Of a DNA stretch of 43,297 nt, positions 16,156 through 24,419 are shown in pieces (the first letter of the stretch is position 1; each line of letters opens with the position of its first letter). The notes beneath the pieces were generated by a model that searched no databases, was not told the DNA's origin, and saw only the letters and a list, made by a program, of their open reading frames with translations. The stretch spans positions 1 through 43,297 of the forward strand of contig CAMVBK010000026.1 of assembly GCA_947165685.1 (NCBI GenBank), in the 5' to 3' direction. Position numbers and translations under genes: made by a program. The DNA comes from F23-D06 sp947165685. GTDB lineage: Bacteria; Bacteroidota; Bacteroidia; Bacteroidales; WCHB1-69.

Positions 16156-18765
16156 ATGAATAAGATAGGAGTATCGGAAAGAAAATTGTCTCGGAACGTT
16201 CGGAGACTGTTTGTCGTTAATATACTCCTTTTCTTCTTTTTTCCGGTCCGGGTCGGAGCCCAAACGCTGTCGGGAAGGATTTTCACCATTGGCGAAAAGG
16301 GCGACACGGTGGCCGTCTATATGGCACGGCTCCAATGGAAGAACACGACGGTGGGCACCTTCTCGGAAGTGGACGGCAGCTACAAGATTCCATTTATGAA
16401 CACGGACACGTTGATTGTCCGATATTCGTTCTTTAAACCCGACACTGTTGTTGTGAATCGGCGCAAAAGGCAGCGCGATTTCATTATCAGTACATCCCAG
16501 TCGCTTCAGGAGGTGGTGATTTCCAAGAGAAAGAAGCCCAAATATGTCCGCAAAGGGAATCCTGCCGTTGAGCTGGTGGAAAAGGTAATCGGCAACAAGG
16601 ACAAATATCGAATTGAGTCAGCGGAAAGCTATAAATCAAAGATTTACAAAAAGATGGTCATCTTGTTCGGACGGTTCGACATGGACTTCCAAAAGAACAG
16701 TTTCAATCGGCAGCTCGCTTTTCTGGAGAAGTATATCGACACCCTTTCGAAGGATTCTGTGCCCGTGCTGACCATTTCCCTGAGGGAGTCTCTCTCCGAC
16801 CACTACTATCAACGGTCGCCCCGGAAACATATCAATTATTTGATTGCCAGACGAATGCAAGGGATTGACGAGGTTTTGGACGAGGAAGGAAAAGGTAACA
16901 ACCTTAACGCTATGTTTACGGAAATCAACATCTTTGACAATGACATTGAGCTGATGCTCAACAAGTTTGTAAGCCCCCTCTCTTCCACATTGGCCACGCT
17001 GTATTACCACTATTTTATCACCGACACGGTGGAGGTGGATGGAGTGTCTTGTATTGAACTCTCCTTTGCGCCGGTGAACAGTCGCACATTCGGCTTTACC
17101 GGTCGCTTGTATGTTGTGAACGACAGCACCTACACCCTGAAGAGGTATGCCATCAACGTGCCTGTCAACATCAACATGAATTTTGTGAAGCAATTGCGCA
17201 TCGAGCAGGAGTTTTTCAGAACCGAAGACGGTCTTTGGGCACCGAAAACGGCGCAGACATTCGCCTCGTTCGCCATTATTAAGCGGAAGAAAGCGCGACA
17301 GCTGTTTGTCCGTCAAGACATGCAATGGTACCAGTATGAACTGGGTGTCGCCATTCCTGACTCCGTGGACGCGCTACTGTCGGGCAACGAGGCCGTCTCT
17401 CCCAACGTCTCGAAATACAAGAGCGGGCGGTGGAAGAAGACGCGGCCTTATCCCCTGACTGCCAAAGAGTCGTTCATCGACAGTCTTTCGACGGAGCTCC
17501 GGCGGCTTCCCTCATACAAAGTATTGGAGAAGACAGCGGAAGTTTTCGCCACCGGGTATATTGCCACGGCCAAAGATCGGAAACTGAGCCGTTTCGACAT
17601 CGGACCGATCTATAATATGGTCAGCTACAACCCGACGGAAGGGTTGCGGTTGCGTGTCGGCGGGATGACCACTGCCAAGCTGCACGACCGCTGGTTCCTG
17701 AACGGCTATCTCGCTTTCGGGTGCAAGGACTTGAAGCTGAAGTACAACGCAAATGTGGTACACAGCTTTGTGAAAAAAGAACGTCATATCAACGAATCCC
17801 CTAAACACGCCTTGACGTTCAGTGCTTGGTACGACATGGAGATGCCGGGGCAGAGTTACGGATACATGGACCGCGACAACCTGCTGATGTCATACGATGC
17901 CAGAGATGCGAGGCAGAACGCGCAATATGTGCGTCGCTACCGCGTGCGTTACGAGCATGAGTGGCCGAGCCGGTTCAGTGTCGATACTTGGCTGCAATAT
18001 GAGAACAACGAGGCTACCGGCGCATTGTCTTATTGGCGGGTCAACCGGGATGGCACTGCGGTGCAGGTGAGGGATTTCAACGACATGGAGTGGCATTTGC
18101 AACTTCGCTGGGCGCCAGGCGAGCGGGTTTACAACAACCAGTCGGGAAAGGACAACCTCATCCGGATGTCCAAGAATGCGCCGGTACTGCGCCTGACACA
18201 CACTGCGGGCATCATGGATCGCCGGATTTGGTACAACCGGACGGATTTTTCCGTGGAGAAGCGGTTCTGGCTTTCCGCTTTCGGGCACATTGATGCCACG
18301 TTGCAGGCTGGCATTGTCTGGGACGCCGCACCCTTTCCGAAATTGTACGTCCCGCAAAGCAACCAGTCGCTCTTCCTTACCCCCAACACCTTCTGCCTGA
18401 TGAAGCCCATGGAGTTCATCATGGACAAATACGTGGGATTGTATGCCACCTATTTCCTGAAAGGATGGATCTTCAACCGGATTCCGCTTTGGAACAGGCT
18501 GAATCTTCGCGAGGTGATCTCCTTCAGTGGGGTTTATGGCGGGCTTTCAGCCAAGAACATTCCCAGTGCCAACACGCCGGGCCTTTTCCTGTTCCCGGAT
18601 GGGTGCGGACAGTTAGGGAAATTGCCCTACATGGAGATCACGGCGGGCATTGAAAACATCTTCCACGTTCTCCGTATCGACTACGTGCGTCGTCTCACCT
18701 ACACGAAAGGGCTTTCCAAGTGGGAGAAAAACGGCATCCGTTTGTCGCTGCGAATCTCCTTTTAG
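16156..18765 (+). CDS. DUF5686 outer-membrane protein with carboxypeptidase-regulatory-like domain
   Basis: 869 residues. An N-terminal hydrophobic signal ends near VRVGAQ (about residue 36). It is followed by a CarboxypepD_reg-like beta-sandwich (about 38-115; LSGRIFTIGE to QSLQEVVISKRKK). The rest is the DUF5686 region, which starts NPAVELVEKVIGNK and ends in repeated amphipathic strands. The last residue is Phe (LSLRISF), as expected for a beta-barrel inserted by BAM. The role is unknown; the family is common in Bacteroidota outer membranes and distantly resembles TonB-dependent receptors in its N-terminal domain. A possible -7 box, TATTTTTG, lies at 16084-16091. The gene is divergent from terB, and its stop overlaps the aldolase stop by 4 bp in convergent orientation. 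Confidence 0.88.
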   Translation: MNKIGVSERKLSRNVRRLFVVNILLFFFFPVRVGAQTLSGRIFTIGEKGDTVAVYMARLQWKNTTVGTFSEVDGSYKIPFMNTDTLIVRYSFFKPDTVVVNRRKRQRDFIISTSQSLQEVVISKRKKPKYVRKGNPAVELVEKVIGNKDKYRIESAESYKSKIYKKMVILFGRFDMDFQKNSFNRQLAFLEKYIDTLSKDSVPVLTISLRESLSDHYYQRSPRKHINYLIARRMQGIDEVLDEEGKGNNLNAMFTEINIFDNDIELMLNKFVSPLSSTLATLYYHYFITDTVEVDGVSCIELSFAPVNSRTFGFTGRLYVVNDSTYTLKRYAINVPVNINMNFVKQLRIEQEFFRTEDGLWAPKTAQTFASFAIIKRKKARQLFVRQDMQWYQYELGVAIPDSVDALLSGNEAVSPNVSKYKSGRWKKTRPYPLTAKESFIDSLSTELRRLPSYKVLEKTAEVFATGYIATAKDRKLSRFDIGPIYNMVSYNPTEGLRLRVGGMTTAKLHDRWFLNGYLAFGCKDLKLKYNANVVHSFVKKERHINESPKHALTFSAWYDMEMPGQSYGYMDRDNLLMSYDARDARQNAQYVRRYRVRYEHEWPSRFSVDTWLQYENNEATGALSYWRVNRDGTAVQVRDFNDMEWHLQLRWAPGERVYNNQSGKDNLIRMSKNAPVLRLTHTAGIMDRRIWYNRTDFSVEKRFWLSAFGHIDATLQAGIVWDAAPFPKLYVPQSNQSLFLTPNTFCLMKPMEFIMDKYVGLYATYFLKGWIFNRIPLWNRLNLREVISFSGVYGGLSAKNIPSANTPGLFLFPDGCGQLGKLPYMEITAGIENIFHVLRIDYVRRLTYTKGLSKWEKNGIRLSLRISF

Positions 18766-19397
18766 GATTTGCGGCCCAGAAAGTGCATTTCCAGTGCATC
18801 GACCTCCTCTTCGGAGAGGACGGCGGGGCGCATGTCGGCGAGGACGCAGATGCGGCAGGCCATCTCGAAGAACATGGCGCGTTGGATAACGTCGTCGAAG
18901 TCCTTGCCGCAGACCACTTGTCCGTGCTGGAGCATCAGGGCCGAGTTCCGGTCCTTCAGCGCGTTGACCACCGCCTCGGCCAATTCCGGACTGCCGGGAC
19001 GGTAGAAGGGGATTTCGGGGATTACGCGCCCGACGTGCAGCGGAATCTCCGCCGTGACGTTGTAGCTCTTCGGGCGTACCTCCGAACAGGCCACCTGCGT
19101 GGCGTAGGGCGACTGGAAGTGGAGCACCACGCCCACGTCAGGGCGCTGGCGCATCACGCCGAGGTGGAAAACGCTCTCCATGGAGGGCTTTACGCCGTTG
19201 AGGACTTCGCCGGTGGCCACATCGCAAATGGACACCTGATCTTCCCGCAGCGAGGGCACCCACGAACCGGTGCCGCTGATGAGGGCTTTGTCGCCAATGC
19301 GCCAGCTGAGGTTGCCGCTGGAGCAGATTGTGAGCCCAAGCTCGCCGACACGGTGCGCCTGAGCCACGAAAGTCTGGATATGCTTGTCGGTAATCAT
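18762..19397 (-). CDS. Class II aldolase/adducin-family protein (fuculose-phosphate-aldolase-like)
   Basis: 211 residues, the size of FucA/AraD-type class II aldolases. Aligned by eye to FucA, the catalytic Glu is Glu74 (KPSMES). The first zinc His is His93, and the third is His158 (LQHGQVV). The second zinc His of the HxH pair is Gln95 (LHFQSPYAT). This may alter metal binding or mark a subfamily with another reaction. Aldol cleavage of a phosphorylated deoxy sugar is the family expectation; the substrate is not established. L-fucose isomerase lies 5 kb away, which makes a fucose role possible. The gene has its own -7 box. Confidence 0.85.
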   Translation of the reverse strand: MITDKHIQTFVAQAHRVGELGLTICSSGNLSWRIGDKALISGTGSWVPSLREDQVSICDVATGEVLNGVKPSMESVFHLGVMRQRPDVGVVLHFQSPYATQVACSEVRPKSYNVTAEIPLHVGRVIPEIPFYRPGSPELAEAVVNALKDRNSALMLQHGQVVCGKDFDDVIQRAMFFEMACRICVLADMRPAVLSEEEVDALEMHFLGRKS

Positions 19398-19418
19398 CGT
19401 TATTCTTTTTTTTCAAGA

Positions 19419-19427
19419 GCAAAGATA
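19419..19427 (-). promoter_or_regulatory. Bacteroidota -7 promoter box (TATCTTTGC) for the aldolase gene
   Basis: TAnnTTTGC on the minus strand, 21 bp upstream of the aldolase ATG. Confidence 0.7.
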
Positions 19428-19458
19428 CACTTTTTGATGGATCACGGATCAAACATCT

Positions 19459-20538
19459 TCACTCCGCATCCACCACATTGCAGTTGACCACATGGTACCC
19501 ACCGGTCTTTTTGCTGCCGGTATACACAATCTTCCCCTCCTCCTTGAGCTGGGCAAGAAGGCGATTGACAGTGGATTGGGAGATACTCCTGTTTCGTTTT
19601 ATTTCTGCGGCAGCACAGCCTGGATGTTCGGCAATGAAGGCATAAAGAAGGTCTCGCTGCTGTGATTTCTTCTGTCTGACGGTTTTCGGCTTGGTGTTTT
19701 GTTCCCAGGATATTTCGATATCCCCTTTTTTGGTTTTCTTGACATTTTTGGAAATAAGGTTGTAGGCGTGAGTGGCTAAATTATCCGAATAAGAAAACAT
19801 GGTGTTCTCTATATTGGATTTGACCACAACACCGGACTTGTTATAATCCACTATGTTGGCATAAGGAATTATGATACTGCGACTGACTTGTACAGCGTAT
19901 GACTCGCCCAGTAGCTCCATAATTGCCGTTAAGGTGCCGTAACGAAGCACACTGCTCCCGTCTGTGAGATAAAGCCGAGTGTAGTTCTTCTGCTGTTTAC
20001 AGTAGGAAATGTCTTCTATCGAAACAAAGATTTTCTTTTTACTCTTATCGAAAGAATTGGTTTCTATTTTATGATACTCGTTGAAGAGGAAAGACTCTTT
20101 GTCATGGTTTAGCTCTTTGTAGTAAAGGAAAGATGTCAAAGAAAAAGACACAAGCGCAAAGGACATGTCGCGTAGAAAAACGAAAAAACCGTCCATTGCC
20201 AAATACGTGATTGATTTGTTGGGGGTGGGCTGGGGGTACATGTAGTCCAATATGTCTGGCGCCACCAACACCATCTCGAACAAAAAAGCGAACACTACAC
20301 TGAAAAGAGTGGCGAGAATGTATTCCAATATCCGACTTTTCGCATACAGCTTTGGAAACAAAACCAAATGGTTGATGTATATGATAAAGAGAACAGCCAT
20401 TCCGGAAAGGTACTCCTTGTAGATGTGATTGCAAGCTGCCGGGCGCAGTATGCAATTTCTTCCAAAAAAGAAGACAAGGCAAACACAGAACACAACATGG
20501 AGTGTCCAAAAGAAAATAGTTCTGACTTTATGGTTCAT
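19459..20538 (-). CDS. Membrane-anchored LytTR regulator with C-terminal winged helix
   Basis: 359 residues from the ATG at 20536-20538; upstream in-frame codons overlap the -7 box. Four hydrophobic spans lie at about 8-26, 43-62, 71-94 and 113-140 and resemble the N-terminal membrane module of LytS-like kinases. A LytTR DNA-binding domain follows at about 168-262 (KKIFVSIEDISYCKQQKNYT and the VSRSIIIPYANIVDY region). At 294-350 there is a winged helix-turn-helix (AAAEIKRNRSISQSTVNRLL). No histidine kinase or receiver domain is present. It would therefore be a one-component, membrane-bound transcription factor with two DNA-binding domains. The nearest candidate target is the divergent lipoprotein gene at 20900. 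The signal it senses is unknown. Confidence 0.85.
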   Translation of the reverse strand: MNHKVRTIFFWTLHVVFCVCLVFFFGRNCILRPAACNHIYKEYLSGMAVLFIIYINHLVLFPKLYAKSRILEYILATLFSVVFAFLFEMVLVAPDILDYMYPQPTPNKSITYLAMDGFFVFLRDMSFALVSFSLTSFLYYKELNHDKESFLFNEYHKIETNSFDKSKKKIFVSIEDISYCKQQKNYTRLYLTDGSSVLRYGTLTAIMELLGESYAVQVSRSIIIPYANIVDYNKSGVVVKSNIENTMFSYSDNLATHAYNLISKNVKKTKKGDIEISWEQNTKPKTVRQKKSQQRDLLYAFIAEHPGCAAAEIKRNRSISQSTVNRLLAQLKEEGKIVYTGSKKTGGYHVVNCNVVDAE

Positions 20539-20553
20539 AGAGGATTTTTTGCG

Positions 20554-20562
20554 GCAAATATA
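20554..20562 (-). promoter_or_regulatory. Bacteroidota -7 promoter box (TATATTTGC) for the LytTR gene
   Basis: TAnnTTTGC on the minus strand, 15 bp upstream of the LytTR ATG. Confidence 0.65.
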
Positions 20563-20870
20563 CCTTTTTTTCAAACAAGCAAAAAGTATTTATTGTATCA
20601 AAATCCAACCAAAAATAATAGATTCGTCCCATTTTTAAAATAATTGATTGAATATCTTGAAAATTCGATGACATAATATACAAACATCAGCTTTATATAT
20701 GTATTTAATAATAGTCTATTTATAATCAACATGTTATAGTATATATATAGATTGTGGATTGGCATCATTTAATTTATCAAAAAGATGTTTCAAATATCAG
20801 ATTCGTCATATTTTCGTCACATTATCAAAATCCAGTGATGACAAAATTCGTTTGTTACAGAATTATTTCA
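20563..20870. other. AT-rich divergent intergenic region with candidate operator repeats
   Basis: About 310 bp without a convincing gene between the LytTR regulator and the lipoprotein. It is strongly AT-rich, with long TA runs. TTCGTCATA (20802-20810) and TTCGTCACA (20813-20821) are direct repeats 11 bp apart, about one helical turn. GTGATGA follows a little downstream as a near inverted copy. LytTR proteins bind direct repeats, so this is a plausible but unproven operator. Confidence 0.35.
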
Positions 20871-20879
20871 TATTTTTGC
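20871..20879 (+). promoter_or_regulatory. Bacteroidota -7 promoter box (TATTTTTGC) for the Cys/His lipoprotein
   Basis: TAnnTTTGC, 20 bp upstream of the ATG at 20900. A TTTG at 20851 could serve as the -33 element, although the spacing is slightly short. Confidence 0.65.
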
Positions 20880-20899
20880 TTTCATCAAATTCAACAAAT

Positions 20900-21409
20900 A
20901 TGGCAATACAAAGGAATTACATTTTATTTGGGGCATTTTTAGTGCTCCTCTCGCTGGTTTCATGCCACAAAAACGAATCGGACGTGCCGCAACAACCTTC
21001 TCCGCACCGAGTAATCTCAGAGCAGGGATCAGACACCAAGACGGTAGGCCAACACTGGCTGTCCACAGAAATCGGCCACGACGGCAAACGTTGTCCTGGC
21101 TGCATCATGTATCATGGAAAACGGATTCATCGCGACTGCATGCATCATGGCAACTATTGTAGATTTGTAACAAAGGTGAATCTCGCCATAGACAGTTCCA
21201 GTGTCACCGCCACGACCACGGACACTTTCGGTCTGACCTCGGAGGACTTCTTCGTGATGCCCGACCGCTCGCTGAACTACACGGACGAGAACAACAACCG
21301 CATCTTCCTGAACATCCCGGCGCAGATGGTCTATCGGGACAGCGTCACGCAGCAGTTCACGTTCACGGGGCTGTTCTTCAGCGACACGGCGGCGTACGCG
21401 AACAATTAG
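20900..21409 (+). CDS. Small lipoprotein with a Cys/His-rich cluster
   Basis: 169 residues. An open frame extends 47 codons further upstream, but the -7 box lies inside it, so the ATG at 20900 is chosen. The lipobox is LVSC (Cys22), predicting a lipid-anchored envelope protein. Residues 60-87 hold Cys65, Cys68, His72, His77, Cys80, His82, His83 and Cys87, a spacing that suggests a metal site or disulfide knot. The C-terminal part is beta-rich (DRSLNYTDENNNRIFLNIPA) and ends in Asn-Asn. I do not recognise the family. It is divergent from the LytTR regulator and could be its target. The stop codon is the first TAG of a heptamer array. Confidence 0.75.
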   Translation: MAIQRNYILFGAFLVLLSLVSCHKNESDVPQQPSPHRVISEQGSDTKTVGQHWLSTEIGHDGKRCPGCIMYHGKRIHRDCMHHGNYCRFVTKVNLAIDSSSVTATTTDTFGLTSEDFFVMPDRSLNYTDENNNRIFLNIPAQMVYRDSVTQQFTFTGLFFSDTAAYANN

Positions 21410-21440
21410 GAATTAGTAGTTAGTAATTAGTAGTTAGTAG
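21406..21440. repeat. Heptamer array over a lipoprotein stop codon (5 x 7 bp)
   Basis: Units TTAGGAA, TTAGTAG, TTAGTAA, TTAGTAG, TTAGTAG. The first unit provides the stop codon of the Cys/His lipoprotein. Confidence 0.9.
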
Positions 21441-21460
21441 TTTTGGGAACACCGAACCGA

Positions 21461-21495
21461 AAGTCACACGTCACAAATTACCAATCACTAATCCC
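21461..21495. repeat. Degenerate heptamer array (5 x 7 bp)
   Basis: Units AAGTCAC, ACGTCAC, AAATTAC, CAATCAC, TAATCCC, 20 bp after the previous array. The words combine the GTCAC and AATCAC families seen at 5.4 kb and 42.5 kb. It ends directly before an ATG that opens only 11 codons. The following stretch to 21706 has no convincing gene. Confidence 0.75.
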
Positions 21496-21706
21496 ATGCA
21501 CAACGGCATAACATACAGGAAGTTCGGATGATGGCGGGTGCCGTCGCGGCATGTCCCGTGCCGCAGACGGCTCCCCGAATCCGGACGTAAACGGGAAATG
21601 TGTAATTTCGCCGCGTTGTTTGCTTATCTTGATGTCTAACGGACTTCGCACCAAGGATAGGAACAACGTGAAAAATCAAAAATTGGAAGTCCACTACAAG
21701 CAAAAA

Positions 21707-22120
21707 ATGAAACGTTTTTTCAGATTGTTACTTTTTTTTAGCATTCCATTGATTGGGATAGTGCTTTCGACCTGTGGAAAGAAGACTTGCGAGGCAGGTG
21801 TCGAAGGTTACTTTATATATTTAAGCAATCCATATAAAGTAGATGACAAATGGATTCGTGCATACTTTATTCCACAACAAGATGCACTATATAATATTGA
21901 TACACTAACTCTTGATATGATAAATAACGACGGAATGGATGGATATATTAAAATTTTAGCTCATGAAATATACGGTTCTATTCCAAAAGAATTTAGGCAA
22001 CTCCCTGATGTTCCAATAAAAGTACAATGTTTGTTGTCCTCCCATGTTGAATATGGCTATTCTGTAAAACACGTTGATAAAATTATTTGTATTTCAGCGA
22101 GCAAAATAACATCAGAATAA
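21707..22120 (+). CDS. Small lipoprotein of unknown function
   Basis: 137 residues from the ATG at 21707. The frame is open upstream to about 21551, but that part has no signal sequence and reads like non-coding DNA. The N-terminus is a good lipoprotein signal (MKRFFRLLLFFSIPLIGIV then LSTC, Cys23). The mature part is AT-rich in codon use compared with neighbouring housekeeping genes. It contains a possible beta-sandwich (EGYFIYLSNPYKVDDKWIRA) but nothing I recognise. No -7 box is evident. A T9SS protein gene begins 11 bp after its stop, so the two may be co-transcribed. Confidence 0.7.
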   Translation: MKRFFRLLLFFSIPLIGIVLSTCGKKTCEAGVEGYFIYLSNPYKVDDKWIRAYFIPQQDALYNIDTLTLDMINNDGMDGYIKILAHEIYGSIPKEFRQLPDVPIKVQCLLSSHVEYGYSVKHVDKIICISASKITSE

Positions 22121-22131
22121 AAACCACGGTT

Positions 22132-23160
22132 ATGAAAAGAATTCTACAGTCAACTTTGATTCTGGCCTTGGCCTTGGCGGCCGGGACAACGGCGATGGCG
22201 CAAAACACCTACCACCCCATCACCGACGGATGCACCTGGTCGGTGAGCAACGAGAAATACATGACCGCTGGCGACACCGTGCTGGACGGGAAAACCTACC
22301 TGAAACTCTACCGGCAGGTTGAAAACCAGCCCTTCGAGTTCTCCTTGGAGAATGCGGAGTATTTCGCCGCCATCCGCGACGACTCGGCGGAAAGGAAGGT
22401 GTATGCGTACCTGCCGGCAGGAATTGGCATATATGATGTCATCAATCATTCAACCATTCATTCAGACACGGCGATGGATGTTCTTATTTATGATTTTTCT
22501 TTGAAACCAGGAGATACAACAATTTATTATACCTTAGGAGATTACATAGTCAAATGTGCCGCTGTCCGTAAAACTACTGCGGACATTTCTGTCGGCTGGC
22601 AGGGCTTTTCCTCTGTCCATCACCATTATGACGAAAGCGATACAAGTATTATTCTTTCGGACAATACAACCCGAAGCCAAATCTTCCTGCACGCACTCAC
22701 CTATAATGCAACGGATGGTGTCTGGATAGAGGGCATTGGCAGCATCCGCGGTTTTGACGAAGGGACACAAGTAATCTTGTCGGATTACGGATACCGTACC
22801 CTCCTTTGCTTTGCCGATAGTACAGCTGCTTCATTTCAATCCGGGTTTGACTTCGATGACGATTCTGGTGACTGTTTCACCAACGGTTTCGGCGGAGACG
22901 TGCCGGAGAGGGAAAAATTGAATATCAGGGTTTATCCAAACCCTGTAACAGATTTGTTGATTATTTCAACATTGTGGCCATGCGACGACTTGTCTTCCGT
23001 CCAGATATTGGATATTGCAGGTTCTTGTGTGTATCAAAGATTGTTTACGGATTCCATTAGTGAAACCGCCATAGACATGAAGCAACTACCTAAGGGATTG
23101 TATATACTTCAAATACAGCAATCAAGCAAAAAAAATTGTTGTAAAATCATAAAATTATAA
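22132..23160 (+). CDS. Secreted protein with type IX secretion sorting domain
   Basis: 342 residues from the ATG at 22132, which starts a standard signal peptide (MKRILQSTLILALALAAGTT, then AMAQ). The first 110 residues are encoded by GC-rich DNA and the rest is markedly more AT-rich, suggesting a mosaic gene. The C-terminal about 75 residues form a type A T9SS sorting domain (VYPNPVTDLLII, then LPKGLYILQIQ and a basic tail ending KIIKL). The protein is therefore expected to cross the outer membrane by T9SS and be anchored or released. No catalytic motif is visible. The protease gene follows 7 bp after its stop. Confidence 0.82.
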   Translation: MKRILQSTLILALALAAGTTAMAQNTYHPITDGCTWSVSNEKYMTAGDTVLDGKTYLKLYRQVENQPFEFSLENAEYFAAIRDDSAERKVYAYLPAGIGIYDVINHSTIHSDTAMDVLIYDFSLKPGDTTIYYTLGDYIVKCAAVRKTTADISVGWQGFSSVHHHYDESDTSIILSDNTTRSQIFLHALTYNATDGVWIEGIGSIRGFDEGTQVILSDYGYRTLLCFADSTAASFQSGFDFDDDSGDCFTNGFGGDVPEREKLNIRVYPNPVTDLLIISTLWPCDDLSSVQILDIAGSCVYQRLFTDSISETAIDMKQLPKGLYILQIQQSSKKNCCKIIKL

Positions 23161-23167
23161 AAAAATA

Positions 23168-24322
23168 GTGCTATTTTCTTTGGTTATTTGCATCATGTCC
23201 CAGCTTAAAAGCCAAGGCGATTGTTATAGAGAAAGAGGGGGAAGTATTTATGATGTAGATACGGGATGCTTGCGTGTTTTACCTACAGATATATATGACA
23301 CAGCCCTTTTGGCCTTGTCGTTTGTTCCCGGCGAAAACACCCCTATAATCACCTTACCTGTCAATATCCATATATGGCGAAAGGATGACGGCACAGGCAA
23401 TTGGTGGCAGGACACCCCTGCATTCAGAGACAGCCTGCAAGTGGCCTTCGACTATTTGAACTTTATATACGCACACAATGTCCCATATAGCCTTGATATC
23501 CCTAACACTCAATTTATTGAAGACACCAAAGTGCGGTTTTTGATAGACACAGTCTATTACTATAACCATACGGCAATGGCCTATCAAAATAAAATAAGAC
23601 CATTTGTGGAATATCTTTTACAAAATCACCCTGAACGTCTCAAAAAATTTGCTTATCACTTGTCAATAGATACGACCGCTTTTTGGCATGGGTGCTCGTC
23701 AGGTTATGACAGTACCTATCCATCAATTGTGTCAACACGTCAACAAAGGCCTCAACACCTTTATTCTTTTGCGCTTCACATGGCACATGAATTTGGACAC
23801 AATTTCGGATTGGAACACACGTACGTTCAAGATCCTCTTGAGGTAAATCATACGGGAGGGACGGAGTTTTTATGGGATGTTTTTGGGAGGGAGCAACAGC
23901 CCTGGTGCCAGCACATGCCTCCTGAACGTGTTTGTCTTCATGATGCGGGCTGGGACTGCGACCCTTTTGATTCCACGAACACATGTACCAACAACATCAT
24001 GGGAGGAACTGCATACAGCCGACATTTCTCCGCCTTGCAATGCGGTCGCATCCAACGCGCCCTGCAGGTCTCCTCTTTGAGGCATTTCGCATACGGTGAA
24101 GAGAATCCGCCCGATTTGCATATCACCCGTAACCAATTGGTTGATTATTCGAGAAGATACTACCAGAATGTGATTGTGGATTCTGGGGTGACACTGACCA
24201 TTTCGTGTCAAGTGGAAATGTCTCCGAACGCCCGCCTCATCGTCCGCCCCGCCGGCGTGTATCTTCTGCGCGTGACGGACAGGGAGGGGAAGGAATATGG
24301 GCGGAAGGTGACGATACAATAG
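23168..24322 (+). CDS. Metzincin-like zinc metalloprotease with eroded start and C-terminus
   Basis: 384 residues if started at GTG 23168. The zinc site HEFGHNFGLEH (His207, Glu208, His211, His217) and a Met-turn NNIMGGTAY (Met278) are intact, so the catalytic core looks functional. The natural signal peptide appears to begin upstream as KKIVLFSLVICIMSQ, but no ATG precedes the two lysines, only AT-rich codons after a stop. The C-terminus jumps from the ornament motif SPNARLIVRPAG straight to a T9SS tail (GVYLLRVTDREGKEYGRKV). It lacks the expected intervening beta domain and YPNP motif. Whether it is still secreted is doubtful. It lies 7 bp after the T9SS protein gene. Confidence 0.78.
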   Translation: MLFSLVICIMSQLKSQGDCYRERGGSIYDVDTGCLRVLPTDIYDTALLALSFVPGENTPIITLPVNIHIWRKDDGTGNWWQDTPAFRDSLQVAFDYLNFIYAHNVPYSLDIPNTQFIEDTKVRFLIDTVYYYNHTAMAYQNKIRPFVEYLLQNHPERLKKFAYHLSIDTTAFWHGCSSGYDSTYPSIVSTRQQRPQHLYSFALHMAHEFGHNFGLEHTYVQDPLEVNHTGGTEFLWDVFGREQQPWCQHMPPERVCLHDAGWDCDPFDSTNTCTNNIMGGTAYSRHFSALQCGRIQRALQVSSLRHFAYGEENPPDLHITRNQLVDYSRRYYQNVIVDSGVTLTISCQVEMSPNARLIVRPAGVYLLRVTDREGKEYGRKVTIQ

Positions 24323-24364
24323 CCTCCATAAACACACATTGAAATTTTCTGACATACGCATAAC

Positions 24365-24391
24365 AAAAAATCCCCATTCCGGGGATTTTTT
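24365..24391. terminator. Bidirectional intrinsic terminator
   Basis: AAAAAATCCCC pairs perfectly with GGGGATTTTTT around the 5-nt loop ATTCC. It lies between the convergent metalloprotease and L-fucose isomerase genes, with A and T runs usable in both directions. Confidence 0.9.
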
Positions 24392-24419
24392 TCTTAACAG
24401 ACCGACTGCTAATCGCCAA

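Noticed and set aside
21496..21531. A coding start directly after the second array at 21.5 kb
   Set aside because: The frame ends after 11 codons and has no promoter. The ATG next to the array is probably chance.
21551..21706. N-terminal extension of the lipoprotein at 21707
   Set aside because: It would bury the signal peptide and lipobox 50 residues inside the protein.
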